DNA from: Labrenzia sp. VG12
GTDB lineage: Bacteria > Pseudomonadota > Alphaproteobacteria > Rhizobiales > Stappiaceae
DNA: 64,000 bases
NCBI RefSeq assembly: GCF_002237595.1
Contig: NZ_CP022529.1
Location: forward strand, 5,734,001 to 5,798,000
Direction of reading: 5' to 3'
Shown here in pieces: positions 53,381 through 61,346 of the stretch. The notes beneath the pieces were generated by a model. It was not told the origin of the DNA and searched no databases. It was given only the letters and a program-made list of their open reading frames with translations. Positions within the stretch are counted from its first letter, which is position 1; every line of letters starts with the position of its first letter. Both the position numbers and the translations under genes were made by a program.

Positions 53381-54294
53381 CTAGTTCAGGTCTTGCGTCA
53401 GCAAAGAGGGATTGAACCAAAGAGGCGAGTTTTCAGTCGGTGTCTTGGCGCTCAAGTGTGGGTTCGGTATGCGAAACAGAGTGCGGCGGGAAAGAGATGC
53501 CTTCTCGATATCCTCCCCGTGGTACTTCAGAAAATGCTCGTCGAACGAGCCATCCTCGATCATGCGCTGCAAACCGGTTTCTATGTGCCGGGCCAATTCC
53601 GGGTGCCTGGGGCTGACAAAGAAATAGACCGGGAGCGGCACAAAAAGGGCCAGGTGGTCTTCAACGACAAGTTCGGGATATCCGGCGCCATATTTCTCCA
53701 GTTCTTCGAAGATCTCAAAAACACCGCGACCAAACGTGATCATCCGCCTGAGACGCAGCATCTCGTAAAGTTCGCGCTGACCTTCTGCCGTGACCACATG
53801 AAAGCCGCTGTCGCGCAACACGGGTGTGATGGACCATTGCTCACCAGAGCCGGTTGGGAAACGTTGCAAGTCCTTGAGCGTCTTGACCTCTGACAGGTCT
53901 TGCTGATCGCGCTTGTTTATCAGGAACAGGCGAATGCCCTGGAGCCCCTTGTGCAGCGGAACCCGCACGGTGAGAAGCTGCTCCTCCCAGCCGGGACGGG
54001 GGCATGGGCAACGACATGTATGTTTTCGCCGGATATCAGTTCGCGCAGCAGGCGCTTTCGGCTGAAGTCTGACCTCGCAACGACGAAGCGCGCCTGCACA
54101 CCGGATTCTTGAAGAGCCTTTGCCAAGGTCTCGTTGATGTAGCGGGCATGACGGTCTTCATAGGCCGAAGGGTCTCGAATGATGACTTCCAGGTCCGCCG
54201 CAAGCACCGTTCTGCCGAGGGGGCCGACTTGCAACAGAATAAGCAAAAGGCAGGATAGAAACCTCAGGACATGGTTCGGGTTTTTCTGCATCAA
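53381..54294 (-). pseudogene. Third family 3 binding protein, broken by frameshift
   Basis: The N-terminal part starts at 54294 (signal NHVLRFLSCLLLILLQVGPL) and reads to a stop at 53920. The C-terminal part (HKGLQGIRLFLINKRDQQDL and on) is in another frame and open to 53381. Adding one base near 53985-54005 would join APVPA to WEEQLLTVRVPLHKG and give about 304 residues, a normal length for this family. The shared motif RLFLINKRD and FFVSPRHPEL point to the same orphan group as at 49.7 kb. Real inactivation or a sequencing error are both possible. Confidence 0.75.
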
Positions 54295-54611
54295 GGGTCT
54301 GCACCAGGTGCTTCTTTTTGTTGTCAGACTGAATCATAGATACTTTCGAATGTTTTTAAAGTTGGTATCACTGCGGACACGAGATCATGATCTGCTGACC
54401 GCGTTCTCACACCTGAACAAAACTGGCCGGCAATCGAAGCGTGACGCCTTGTCAAACACGCAGGCGCCCGGCCTGCCTGCGTTCGAGCGCAGCAGATCCC
54501 AAACGGGGTAACCCGGAGAAGCGGTGCAGCCTGCGTTTGCGGGCAGATCTCCAAAGACTAATCTACCAAATTGAAAACAGATAAGGATCGGCTACAGTCT
54601 CCGCCGCGGGC
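54295..54611. other. Intergenic gap, nothing recognised
   Basis: 317 bp between two minus-strand genes. No ORF with a ribosome site, tRNA-like fold, terminator or repeat was recognised. Confidence 0.5.
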
Positions 54612-55205
54612 CTAAAGCGCGGCAAGGACCTCTTCCGGTCCTTCGACCGTCAGCGTCACACCGTCTTCGGTGTAGTCGCGTGACAGCACGGTGAGACCAA
54701 GGCCGTCGATCCGGCGTTCCAGCTCCGAGCTTGCGGCGAAGTCCGCGCTGACCTGTTTCACCAGCATCTTCTGAAACGGAACGAGCTCGGCATTTGCAAT
54801 CGCGTCCTGGGCCGCGCCGGCATAGGCGCGGGCGAGGCCGCCGCCACCGAGTTTGGTTCCCCCGAAATAACGCACGATCAGGACGGCGCAATTGATCAGG
54901 CCGGCACCCTGCAGGACCCGCAAGGTGGGCATGCCGGACGTGCCGGCAGGTTCGCCATCATCCTTGCCGCTTTCCTCGATGCGGCCATCGTCCAGAAGGC
55001 GTCTGTGCGCGGTGACGACGTGGTTGGCTTTCCGGTGTTCCTTGCGCAGCTCCTCCAGGCGCTGCTCGAACAGGTCCAGCGGCACCAGATGCGCCAGAAA
55101 GCGCGACTTCCGGTCTTCCAGGAAACCTTCGAATTCGCTTGTGACGGTTTTAATAGAAGTATCTCCGGTACCAGGGAGTGGTATCGCCTGTGAAGCAGCT
55201 TCCAT
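54612..55205 (-). CDS. YigZ/IMPACT-family protein
   Basis: A protein of up to 197 residues with the IMPACT/UPF0029 domain: DRKSRFLAHLVPL, HVVTAHRRL, DDGEPAGTSGMPTL and VLIVRYFGGTKLGGGGLARAYAGAA, then a DUF1949-like C-terminus. IMPACT-type proteins are linked to translation control, but bacterial members lack a settled role. ATG 55205 overlaps the upstream gene by 56 bp and has no ribosome site. An ATT at 55154, with GGAG eight bases before it and overlapping the upstream stop by one base, is a plausible alternative start that would give 180 residues. Confidence 0.85.
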   Translation of the reverse strand: MEAASQAIPLPGTGDTSIKTVTSEFEGFLEDRKSRFLAHLVPLDLFEQRLEELRKEHRKANHVVTAHRRLLDDGRIEESGKDDGEPAGTSGMPTLRVLQGAGLINCAVLIVRYFGGTKLGGGGLARAYAGAAQDAIANAELVPFQKMLVKQVSADFAASSELERRIDGLGLTVLSRDYTEDGVTLTVEGPEEVLAAL

Positions 55206-55656
55206 TGAAATACACGTTGCAGCTTGGTTTGTAGATTTGATCGTTTGCAAAAAGGAATGACCCTGTAAAACCGATGCCCTTGTAGGCCTGGATGGTGAAT
55301 GCATATTCGCAGGTGTCCTTCCGCGGATCGCCTTTGAAGAAATGGGTTCTGCATTCGCTCCAGTGGCAGATGTTTCTATTTTGAAGGATCAGTGTGGTCG
55401 CGGTGATTTCGTTGCTGTCTTCTGACCAGCTGTAGCGCCCGCCAAGAAAGAGGTTGTGACCACTTTCCTTAAGCTCCTCCAAAATCTGCGAAGGAAGTCC
55501 TCTGCAGCTCGCAAATTCCGAGTAGAAGCGCTCGAAGACTTCGGAGGGGACAACCGTATCAATCGAGAACAATTGGTTGGAGGAAGAAGTCAGCTGAAGA
55601 CCGAACAGCCCGACCAGGCACAACAGGGCGATCCAAAATGTTCTTCTCGTCCGAAT
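55150..55656 (-). CDS. Secreted protein of unknown function, possible ATT start
   Basis: A cysteine-containing protein with a signal sequence. From the TTG at 55623 it would lack a basic N-terminus. From an ATT at 55656 it reads (M)RTRRTFWIALLCLVGLFGL, a normal signal peptide, and GCGGGAG stands seven bases upstream. No ATG, GTG or TTG is found between that point and the in-frame stop at 55672. The mature part (about 140 residues) has at least five Cys, for example SCRG, CHWSECRTHF and PSCNVYFNGSCF. I do not recognise it. It lies 20 bp after the dCTP deaminase gene. Confidence 0.6.
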   Translation of the reverse strand: MRTRRTFWIALLCLVGLFGLQLTSSSNQLFSIDTVVPSEVFERFYSEFASCRGLPSQILEELKESGHNLFLGGRYSWSEDSNEITATTLILQNRNICHWSECRTHFFKGDPRKDTCEYAFTIQAYKGIGFTGSFLFANDQIYKPSCNVYFNGSCFTGDTTPWYRRYFY

Positions 55657-55676
55657 GCTTTTTCTCCCGCGTCAGG

Positions 55677-56813
55677 TTATGCAGGGACCCTGAAATGCTT
55701 GGAGAGTTTCAGCGCCTGACCCTGGTAGTTGGAGCCGATGCCCTCGCCATAAAGCCGCTGCGGCCTCTCGGCCATGTGTTCATAGACGAGCCGGCCGATG
55801 GTCTGGCCATGTTCGACGATGAAGGGCACATCGTGGGAGCGGACTTCCAGAACGGCTCTGGAGCCGATGCCGCCGGCGCCCGCGTGGCCGAAGCCCGGAT
55901 CGAAGAAGCCGGCATAGTGAACGCGGAACTCGCCGACCAGCGGGTCGAAAGGCACCATCTCAGCGGCATAATCCGGCGGCACATGCACAGCTTCCTGGCT
56001 GACCAGGATGTAGAAGGCATTCGGGTCGAGGATCAGCTCGGCATGCTGTCGCCGATAGATCGGCTCCCAGAAATCGAGCGGGTCCTGTGCGCCGACCTTG
56101 TCGACATCGATCAGGCCGGAATGATGTTTGGCGCGGTAGCCGATCAGGCTGTTCTCGCCATCGCCTTCCAGGTCGATGGAAAGCTGCACGCCATTGCCGA
56201 TGCGCTCGTTGCCGCCGCTCATCAGGGTGTGGGTCTTGTGCACCTCTTCCAGGACGCTGTCGGCGATCAGGGACTGGCCGCGGCGGAAGCGGATCTGGCT
56301 GAGGCGTGAGCCCGAGCGTACCAGGATCGGGAAGGTCAGCGGCGAGATTTCCGCGTAGAGCGGGCCGGTGTAGCCGGCCGGGATGGTGTCGAAGGCGAGA
56401 CCGTTGTCGGTGATGACGCGGGTGAAGACGTCGAGCCGGCCGGTTGAGCTTTTCGGGTTCGCGGTCGCGGAAATGTCGGCGGCCAGAGCCAGGCTTTCCT
56501 GCAGGGGCACGATATAGACACAGCCGGTCTCCAGAACGGCACCCTCGGAAAGATCGACCGTGTGCAGTTTCAGCTGTTCCAGCCGGTCGGCGACCTTGAT
56601 CTCCGGGCCGGGCAGGAAACTGGCACGCACCCGGTAGGCCACCTGGCCGAGGCGCAGGTCGAGACTGGCGGGCTGGATCTGGCCCTCCACCGGGGGCAGG
56701 GCGGCGGCGATCTCGCCGGCGGAGAACATGGCCTCAATGATACGTTCGGGCAGGATCCCCTCGGCGGAGAGAGTTGCGCTTCCGTTCAAGGTCTGGCCCG
56801 CTGTCACGTTCAT
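55677..56813 (-). CDS. dcd: 2'-deoxycytidine 5'-triphosphate deaminase, long form
   Basis: Deaminates dCTP to dUTP for thymidylate synthesis. The 378-residue protein is of the alphaproteobacterial double-length type. The first half shows SAGEIAAALPPVEGQIQPASLDLRLG; SSTGRLDVFTRVITDNG and GYTGPLYAEISPLTFPILVRSGSRLSQIRFRRG are close to the Dcd/DUT core. The second half repeats the fold. It is the first gene of a minus-strand group with the secreted protein and the YigZ-like gene. Confidence 0.9.
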   Translation of the reverse strand: MNVTAGQTLNGSATLSAEGILPERIIEAMFSAGEIAAALPPVEGQIQPASLDLRLGQVAYRVRASFLPGPEIKVADRLEQLKLHTVDLSEGAVLETGCVYIVPLQESLALAADISATANPKSSTGRLDVFTRVITDNGLAFDTIPAGYTGPLYAEISPLTFPILVRSGSRLSQIRFRRGQSLIADSVLEEVHKTHTLMSGGNERIGNGVQLSIDLEGDGENSLIGYRAKHHSGLIDVDKVGAQDPLDFWEPIYRRQHAELILDPNAFYILVSQEAVHVPPDYAAEMVPFDPLVGEFRVHYAGFFDPGFGHAGAGGIGSRAVLEVRSHDVPFIVEHGQTIGRLVYEHMAERPQRLYGEGIGSNYQGQALKLSKHFRVPA

Positions 56814-56947
56814 CTTTTTGTCCTGCTTTATTCTCTTCTATCGTCCTTAACGGATGCGGCGCGCTGCGCCAACAGGCTTTGCGGCGCCAGACGAGAATTC
56901 GGCAAAGAACATTGACCGGCGCGGCGTTTTCCCGTAGGAGAAGCGCA

Positions 56948-57008
56948 CCTCGTGGTGATTTGGGCCGGCCGGCTTGCAGCCACGTTAAACAAGTTGCTAA
57001 AAAGGCCG
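56948..57008 (+). ncRNA. SAM-II riboswitch
   Basis: The sequence CGTGGTGATTTG, then GGCTTGCAGCC, CACGTTAAACAAG and TTGCTAAAA matches the conserved core of the SAM-II (SAM/alpha) riboswitch in order. It lies 58 bp before the metZ start codon and is followed by an intrinsic terminator. It binds S-adenosylmethionine (established for the family). Confidence 0.92.
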
Positions 57009-57016
57009 GAGGTGCG

Positions 57017-57046
57017 AACCCCGGTCTTGAGGCTGGGGTTTTTTGC
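57017..57046 (+). terminator. Terminator between SAM-II riboswitch and metZ
   Basis: A 10-bp stem (57017-57026 with 57031-57040, two wobble pairs), TTGA loop and T6. It ends about 20 bp before metZ and can act as the riboswitch expression platform. Confidence 0.85.
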
Positions 57047-57065
57047 GTTTGGAGCACTGGAAGAC

Positions 57066-58265
57066 ATGACTGAGACCACCAAGACCGGAAACAAGAACTG
57101 GCGTCCTGCCACCAGCCTGGTGCATGGCGGCACCATGCGGTCGCCCTTTGGTGAGACCTCCGAGACCATCTACCTGACGCAGGGCTTCACCTATGCCGGT
57201 GCGGAGGCCGCCGAGGCGCGCTTCAACGGCGACGATCCGGGTTATGTCTACTCGCGCTATGCCAACCCGACCGTCACCATGTTCGAAGACCGGATCAAGG
57301 GACTGGAAGGCGCGGAAGCTGCCCGCGGCACGGCCAGCGGCATGGCCGCCGTCAATCTGGCGCTGATGGCCTCCGTCAAGGCGGGCGATCATGTCATTGC
57401 CTCCAAGGCCCTGTTCGGCTCCTGCCGCTATATCTGCGAAACGCTGCTGCCGCGCTTCGGCGTGGAAAGCACGCTGGTCGACGGTACGGACATCGACCAG
57501 TGGAAGGCTGCGGTGCGGCCGAACACCCGGGCGATGTTCCTGGAAAGCCCGACCAACCCGACGCTGGAAGTGATCGACATTGCCGCCGTCGCCGACATCG
57601 CCAAGGAGTGTGGTGCGCGCCTGATCGTCGACAACGTCTTTGCAACGCCGCTCTACCAGTCGCCGCTTGAACTCGGAGCGGATGTCGTCATCTATTCCGC
57701 CACCAAGCATATTGACGGCCAGGGCCGCTGCCTGGGCGGGGTTGTCCTGTCCGACGAGGAATGGATCACCGACGAGGTGATGCCCTTCATCAAGCACACC
57801 GGCCCGCATATGAGCCCGTTCAGCGCCTGGGTGCTCTTGAAAGGCCTTGAAACCCTGCCGCTGCGCGTGGCGCGCCAGACCGAAAGCGCCGGCCAGGTGG
57901 CCGACTTCCTGGCCGATCAGGCCAAGGTCTCGCGGCTGATCTATCCGGGCCGTGCTGACCACCCGCAGGCCGATGTGGTTGCACGCCAGATGAAGGCCGG
58001 CTCCACCATGGTCGCCTTTGAAATCGACGGCGGCAAGGAGGCGGCGTTCCGCTTCACCAATGCGCTTGAGATCATCAAGATCTCCAACAATCTGGGGGAT
58101 GCCAAGAGCCTGATCACCCATCCGGCCACGACGACCCACCAGTCAATCGGCGAGGAAGCCCGCGCCGAACTCGACATTTCCGACGGCATCCTGCGGCTGT
58201 CGATCGGTCTGGAAGACCCGCTCGATCTTCTGGAAGACATCGAAAAGGCCCTCGGCGCGATCTGA
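57066..58265 (+). CDS. metZ: O-succinylhomoserine sulfhydrylase
   Basis: Makes homocysteine from O-succinylhomoserine and sulfide in methionine synthesis. The 399-residue PLP enzyme of the Cys/Met metabolism family shows TSLVHGGTMRSPFGETSE near the start, YSRYANPTVTMFEDRI, VDNVFATPLYQSPL, and the PLP lysine in YSATKHIDGQGRCLGG. The SAM-II riboswitch and terminator upstream support the assignment, as SAM-II controls this gene in alphaproteobacteria. The ATG at 57066 has GGAAG upstream. Confidence 0.94.
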   Translation: MTETTKTGNKNWRPATSLVHGGTMRSPFGETSETIYLTQGFTYAGAEAAEARFNGDDPGYVYSRYANPTVTMFEDRIKGLEGAEAARGTASGMAAVNLALMASVKAGDHVIASKALFGSCRYICETLLPRFGVESTLVDGTDIDQWKAAVRPNTRAMFLESPTNPTLEVIDIAAVADIAKECGARLIVDNVFATPLYQSPLELGADVVIYSATKHIDGQGRCLGGVVLSDEEWITDEVMPFIKHTGPHMSPFSAWVLLKGLETLPLRVARQTESAGQVADFLADQAKVSRLIYPGRADHPQADVVARQMKAGSTMVAFEIDGGKEAAFRFTNALEIIKISNNLGDAKSLITHPATTTHQSIGEEARAELDISDGILRLSIGLEDPLDLLEDIEKALGAI

Positions 58266-58410
58266 GCTTAAGGGGGGCGTGCATTGTGACTTGGGCCGCG
58301 TGTCGAACCGGGTTCAGGGCATGAGCGCCGAGTTGTCGGGACTATCCAGAACCGAAAGGCCCGTCGCGCCCCTTTAGGGTTTTTCCCCGCTCGCCACGCT
58401 GTCCCCTCCG

Positions 58411-58571
58411 GTGTCACCCCGGGCGAGCGATGCGAGACCCGGGGCCTACTCGTTGCCAGAGAGCCTGATCGTCTCGCAGAGCGGATCCGCAGAAATTTGA
58501 ATGCCTGCGCTTCAGCAAGCGGGTCTGCGAGTAGGCCCCGGCTCTCCGCTGCGCTGCGGCCGGGGTGACAC
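58411..58571. repeat. Composite inverted-repeat element, family A copy 1
   Basis: A 161-bp element. The left end GTGTCACCCCGGGCGAGC forms a hairpin with GCGAGACCCGGGGCC; the right end GGCCCCGGCTCTCCGCTG pairs with GCTGCGGCCGGGGTGACAC. CCTACTCG and CGAGTAGG are the inner inverted arms. Between them is a variable 60-70 bp core containing GCGCTTCAGCAAGC. The 1201-bp gap between metZ and hcp has no supported gene apart from these elements and the hcp control region. Confidence 0.8.
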
Positions 58572-58654
58572 AGGTGCGAAGGCCGCACCACTTTGAGCAG
58601 AGCTGAACAAGTGGCCTAATATTGCCGGTCCCACTTCGCCAGGCCGTCCCTCCG

Positions 58655-58816
58655 GTGTCACCCCGGGCGAGCTGCGCGAGACCCGGGGCCTACTCATTGC
58701 CAGAGCGCCTGGTCACTTCGCAGGGAGCCTCCGCAGAATTCTTGGTGTCTTGCGCTTCAGCAAACAGCCCTGCGAGTAGGCCCCGGCTCTCCGCTGCGCT
58801 TCGGCCGGGGTGACAC
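58655..58816. repeat. Family A element copy 2
   Basis: A 162-bp copy with the same ends and inner arms as copy 1 (GTGTCACCCCGGGCGAGCTG to CCGGGGTGACAC) and a related core. Confidence 0.8.
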
Positions 58817-58882
58817 CGAGGAAATGCTGCAGGATGAAGAACTTGTGAGAGCAGTTTAGTTGTTGCTGGCCCGTCTCCTCCG

Positions 58883-59043
58883 GTGTCACCCCGGGCGAGC
58901 TTGGCGAGACCCGGGGCCTACTCGTTTGCAGAGCGCTTGGTCACTTCGCACAGCGGATCCGCAGAAATTTGAATGCCTGCGCTTCAGCAAGCAGAGCAGC
59001 GAGTGGGCCCCGGCTCTTCGCTGCGCTGCGGCCGGGGTGACAC
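58883..59043. repeat. Family A element copy 3
   Basis: A 161-bp copy with intact ends; the right inner arm reads CGAGTGGGCCCC, one change from CGAGTAGGCCCC. Its core repeats the GAGCGGATCCGCAGAAATTT block of copy 1. Confidence 0.8.
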
Positions 59044-59261
59044 CGGTGGTTAAGTCTGAACCTTTACGAAGGCTGCTTTTGAGGCGGTCTAGTGGGAGCA
59101 AGCCTGCACACCCGACCACAATGCAAGGGCTGTGGATCGTCAATACGACCTCTCGATCCTGCAAAAACTCCGCCGCCATCCCCTCACTTGCCCCTCCTAA
59201 AACCCGTTTTGTGATGTTCGTCACACTTTGCCTGCGCGTGTTTCTTCGCAGTCCGGAGGCG

Positions 59262-59283
59262 ACTGTGCAGAAAACTGCACAGT
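59262..59283. promoter_or_regulatory. Palindrome upstream of hcp, possible activator site
   Basis: ACTGTGCAG, AAAA, CTGCACAGT: perfect 9-bp arms. Its centre lies about 110 bp before the transcription start predicted from the sigma-54 promoter, a usual distance for enhancer-binding proteins. Confidence 0.6.
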
Positions 59284-59305
59284 TCCATATTTTAACACTT
59301 TCGCT

Positions 59306-59384
59306 GGGGAGAGAATTTCCGTTGCGAAAACAATGACATCACGAATTCTCGGCAAGTTGGCACACCCGTTGCAATTCTCTCCCC
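59306..59384. repeat. Twelve-bp inverted repeat flanking the hcp promoter
   Basis: GGGGAGAGAATT (59306-59317) and its exact reverse complement AATTCTCTCCCC (59373-59384), 55 bp apart. The second arm starts on the last base of the sigma-54 -12 element and reaches the expected start point, so binding there could block or loop the promoter. Confidence 0.5.
59357..59373 (+). promoter_or_regulatory. Sigma-54 promoter of hcp
   Basis: TTGGCAC, five bases, TTGCA: an exact fit to the -24 GG and -12 GC pattern of RpoN promoters (TGGCAC-N5-TTGCA). Transcription should begin near 59384, leaving an 83-base leader before the hcp ATG. Confidence 0.8.
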
Positions 59385-59466
59385 ATCGGCTCCAGACAAC
59401 GAGCCCCGGAAGTCAACAACAAGAACAGACACTCACTGAACGCACAGCCAGCCAGGAGATTTCAAA

Positions 59467-59979
59467 ATGTCCAACATCGCTTACATCACCATCAAGGGCG
59501 CAACCCAGGGCGACATGACGTCCGACGCAACCACCGCCGACAGCATCGGCAACCTGTGGCAGGAAGGCCATGAAGGCGAATCCCTCGTCTATGCCTTCGA
59601 ACAGAACGCCATCGTGCCCCGTGATCCGCAATCCGGTTCGATCATCGCCACCCGCCGCCACATGCCGACCACCTTCATGAAGCCGGTCGACAAGGCAACG
59701 CCATTGCTGTGGCAGGCCCTGGCCACCGGCGAGAGCCTGGAAATCGAAGTCCAGTTCTGGCGCACCTCGACCTCAGGTGTTCAGGAACACTACTACACGA
59801 TCAAGTTTGAAGACGCGGTTCTGGTGGAAGGCAAGACGATCCTGCCGGACGTCAATGACGAAGCCAACGCCTCCCGCGGCGACACTGACAAGTGGTCCTT
59901 CACCTACCGCAAGTGTGACTGGACCCACGAAAAGGCTGGCACCAGCGCGTCCGACGACTACCGCGCCCCAGTCACCTAA
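59467..59979 (+). CDS. hcp: Type VI secretion tube protein Hcp, orphan
   Basis: A 170-residue Hcp-family protein that forms stacked hexameric rings of the type VI tube and is itself secreted. The pattern YITIKGATQGDM, the central TRRHMPTTFMKPVDKATPLLWQALATGESL and the Hcp C-terminus are clear. CAGGAG is before the ATG. No other T6SS gene (tssB, tssC, vgrG, tssM) lies within 20 kb on either side in this window. It has its own sigma-54 promoter and a strong terminator, so it is a single regulated unit. It may serve a T6SS encoded elsewhere or carry its own effector role. Confidence 0.92.
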   Translation: MSNIAYITIKGATQGDMTSDATTADSIGNLWQEGHEGESLVYAFEQNAIVPRDPQSGSIIATRRHMPTTFMKPVDKATPLLWQALATGESLEIEVQFWRTSTSGVQEHYYTIKFEDAVLVEGKTILPDVNDEANASRGDTDKWSFTYRKCDWTHEKAGTSASDDYRAPVT

Positions 59980-60050
59980 GACAAAACGCCTCCGGGCTGC
60001 GACCTGCAACGCAGCCCACCTGTCGGACAGGGTGCCCCTCCTGCCGGCTC

Positions 60051-60085
60051 AAACCGCCCGGTTCTGCGACCGGGCGGTTTTTCTT
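60051..60085 (+). terminator. Terminator after hcp
   Basis: An 11-bp perfect stem (AAACCGCCCGG with CCGGGCGGTTT), eight-base loop, then a run of T. It lies 71 bp after the hcp stop. Confidence 0.9.
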
Positions 60086-60098
60086 TGCCTTCCCTTCC

Positions 60099-60263
60099 GT
60101 GTCACCCCGGGCGAGCAACGCGAGACCCGGGGCCTACTCACTTGCAGAGTGGTCGGATTTTCAGAAGGGAGTGGCTGCGCTTCTCTGCCCTTCTTTCTCC
60201 CCCTCAGCAAGCGGATCTGCGAGTAGGCCCCGGCTCTCCGCTTCGCTTCGGCCGGGGTGACAT
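60099..60263. repeat. Family A element copy 4
   Basis: A 165-bp copy just after the hcp terminator, with ends GTGTCACCCCGGGCGAGC and CCGGGGTGACAT. Its core (GAGTGGCTGCGCTTCTCTGC) differs from copies 1-3 but matches copy 5. Confidence 0.78.
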
Positions 60264-60364
60264 TGGGGGAATGGTGCTGCAAGGATGACGGGGAGTTGGG
60301 GCGCACTAACTTGCTGTCGTGCCCTCATTTTCAACTGCCTTTGGAGAAATCGGCCTCCCCTCCC

Positions 60365-60527
60365 GTGTCACCCCGGGCGAGCTTTGCGAGACCCAGGGCC
60401 TACTCGTTGCCAGAGCATTGGGATCTTCAAAGGGCATGGCTGCGCTTCTCAGCCCTTCTTGCTCCCCTCAGCAAGCGGATCTGCGAGTAGGCCCCTGCTC
60501 TCCGCTTCGCTGCGGCCGGGGTGACAT
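60365..60527. repeat. Family A element copy 5
   Basis: A 163-bp copy, ends GTGTCACCCCGGGCGAGC and CCGGGGTGACAT, core nearly like copy 4. The hairpin arms carry changes (ACCCAGGGCC on the left, GGCCCCTGCTC on the right). Confidence 0.75.
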
Positions 60528-60596
60528 TGGGGGCTTGGCGTTGCAGGTAAGACATCGAGAGTTGGGGAGGGGGGCCGTGAAAGGGTCTCCCCTCCC

Positions 60597-60626
60597 GTGT
60601 CGCCCCGGGCGAGCCTTGCGAGACCC
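60597..60626. repeat. Family A element fragment, left end only
   Basis: GTGTCGCCCCGGGCGAGC and CGAGACCC, then the similarity stops 60 bp before the LysE-like gene. A truncated copy. Confidence 0.65.
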
Positions 60627-60686
60627 GTTCACCGGAACACCTTGATCGATTTGCCGATTGCGCTGACATGGGTCTCGAGCCGGGTT

Positions 60687-61301
60687 CTACCTGGCGAAGG
60701 CCAGGAAGCCGGCGGCGCCCATCAAGGCAGTGCCGCCGACCTTGTTGAGCAAACCCGGATGCGCCCGCAAAAACCCGAAGGCAGCGCGAGCGCCAGCTGC
60801 GTAGAGCATGACAAAGGCGAAATCGAGCGCCGCCATGGTCGGGCACATCAGGAGCAGTTGCGGGCCGAGATCTGCTGTCGGGTCGATGAACTGCGGAAAG
60901 AAGGCCGTGAAGAAGACAAGGGCCTTCGGGTTGCCGAAGGCCACCAGAAAACCGGACAGGAACAAGCGGGCCGGGCGGGAAGAGGGCACATCCGGTGTTC
61001 CCGGTCCTGCTGATGCTGGCGCTGCGCGCAGCATCCTGAGGCTCATACAGATCAGAACGATGACCCCGCCCCATTTCAGCAACTGAAAGGCGAACAGCGA
61101 ATTGGCTATCAGGACGCCCAGGCCGATCGCCACCAGAAGCATCTGGATGAGGTTGGCGGTGATGTCGCCCAGGGCTGTGAAAAGCGTCCTCTTTGACCCG
61201 AAATGCAACGCGTGCACCATGCCGAGCAGGATGCTGGGGCCGGGGCTCATGGTGAGGATCAGCGCGGCGGCCATAAAGGCCAGATAGGTTTCAAGGGACA
61301 T
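60687..61301 (-). CDS. LysE/RhtB-family amino-acid exporter
   Basis: A 204-residue membrane protein with the LysE pattern: YLAFMAAALILTMSPGPSIL at the start, VLICMSLRML, and the second-half NPKALVFFTAFFPQFI. About six hydrophobic segments are present. These proteins export amino acids or homoserine-type compounds. A LysR gene is divergent with only a 45-bp gap, and probably controls it. Confidence 0.88.
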   Translation of the reverse strand: MSLETYLAFMAAALILTMSPGPSILLGMVHALHFGSKRTLFTALGDITANLIQMLLVAIGLGVLIANSLFAFQLLKWGGVIVLICMSLRMLRAAPASAGPGTPDVPSSRPARLFLSGFLVAFGNPKALVFFTAFFPQFIDPTADLGPQLLLMCPTMAALDFAFVMLYAAGARAAFGFLRAHPGLLNKVGGTALMGAAGFLAFAR

Positions 61302-61346
61302 TTCTACCACGATACGAAAGGAAGGACATGACGGGAGGGTGTATTC

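Noticed and set aside
59467..59979. Phage tail-tube gene
   Set aside because: The sequence fits Hcp and no phage structural, lysis or integrase genes are near.
58411..60626. CRISPR-like array
   Set aside because: The repeats are about 160 bp, palindromic at both ends and irregularly spaced, with no regular 30-40 bp spacers and no cas genes.
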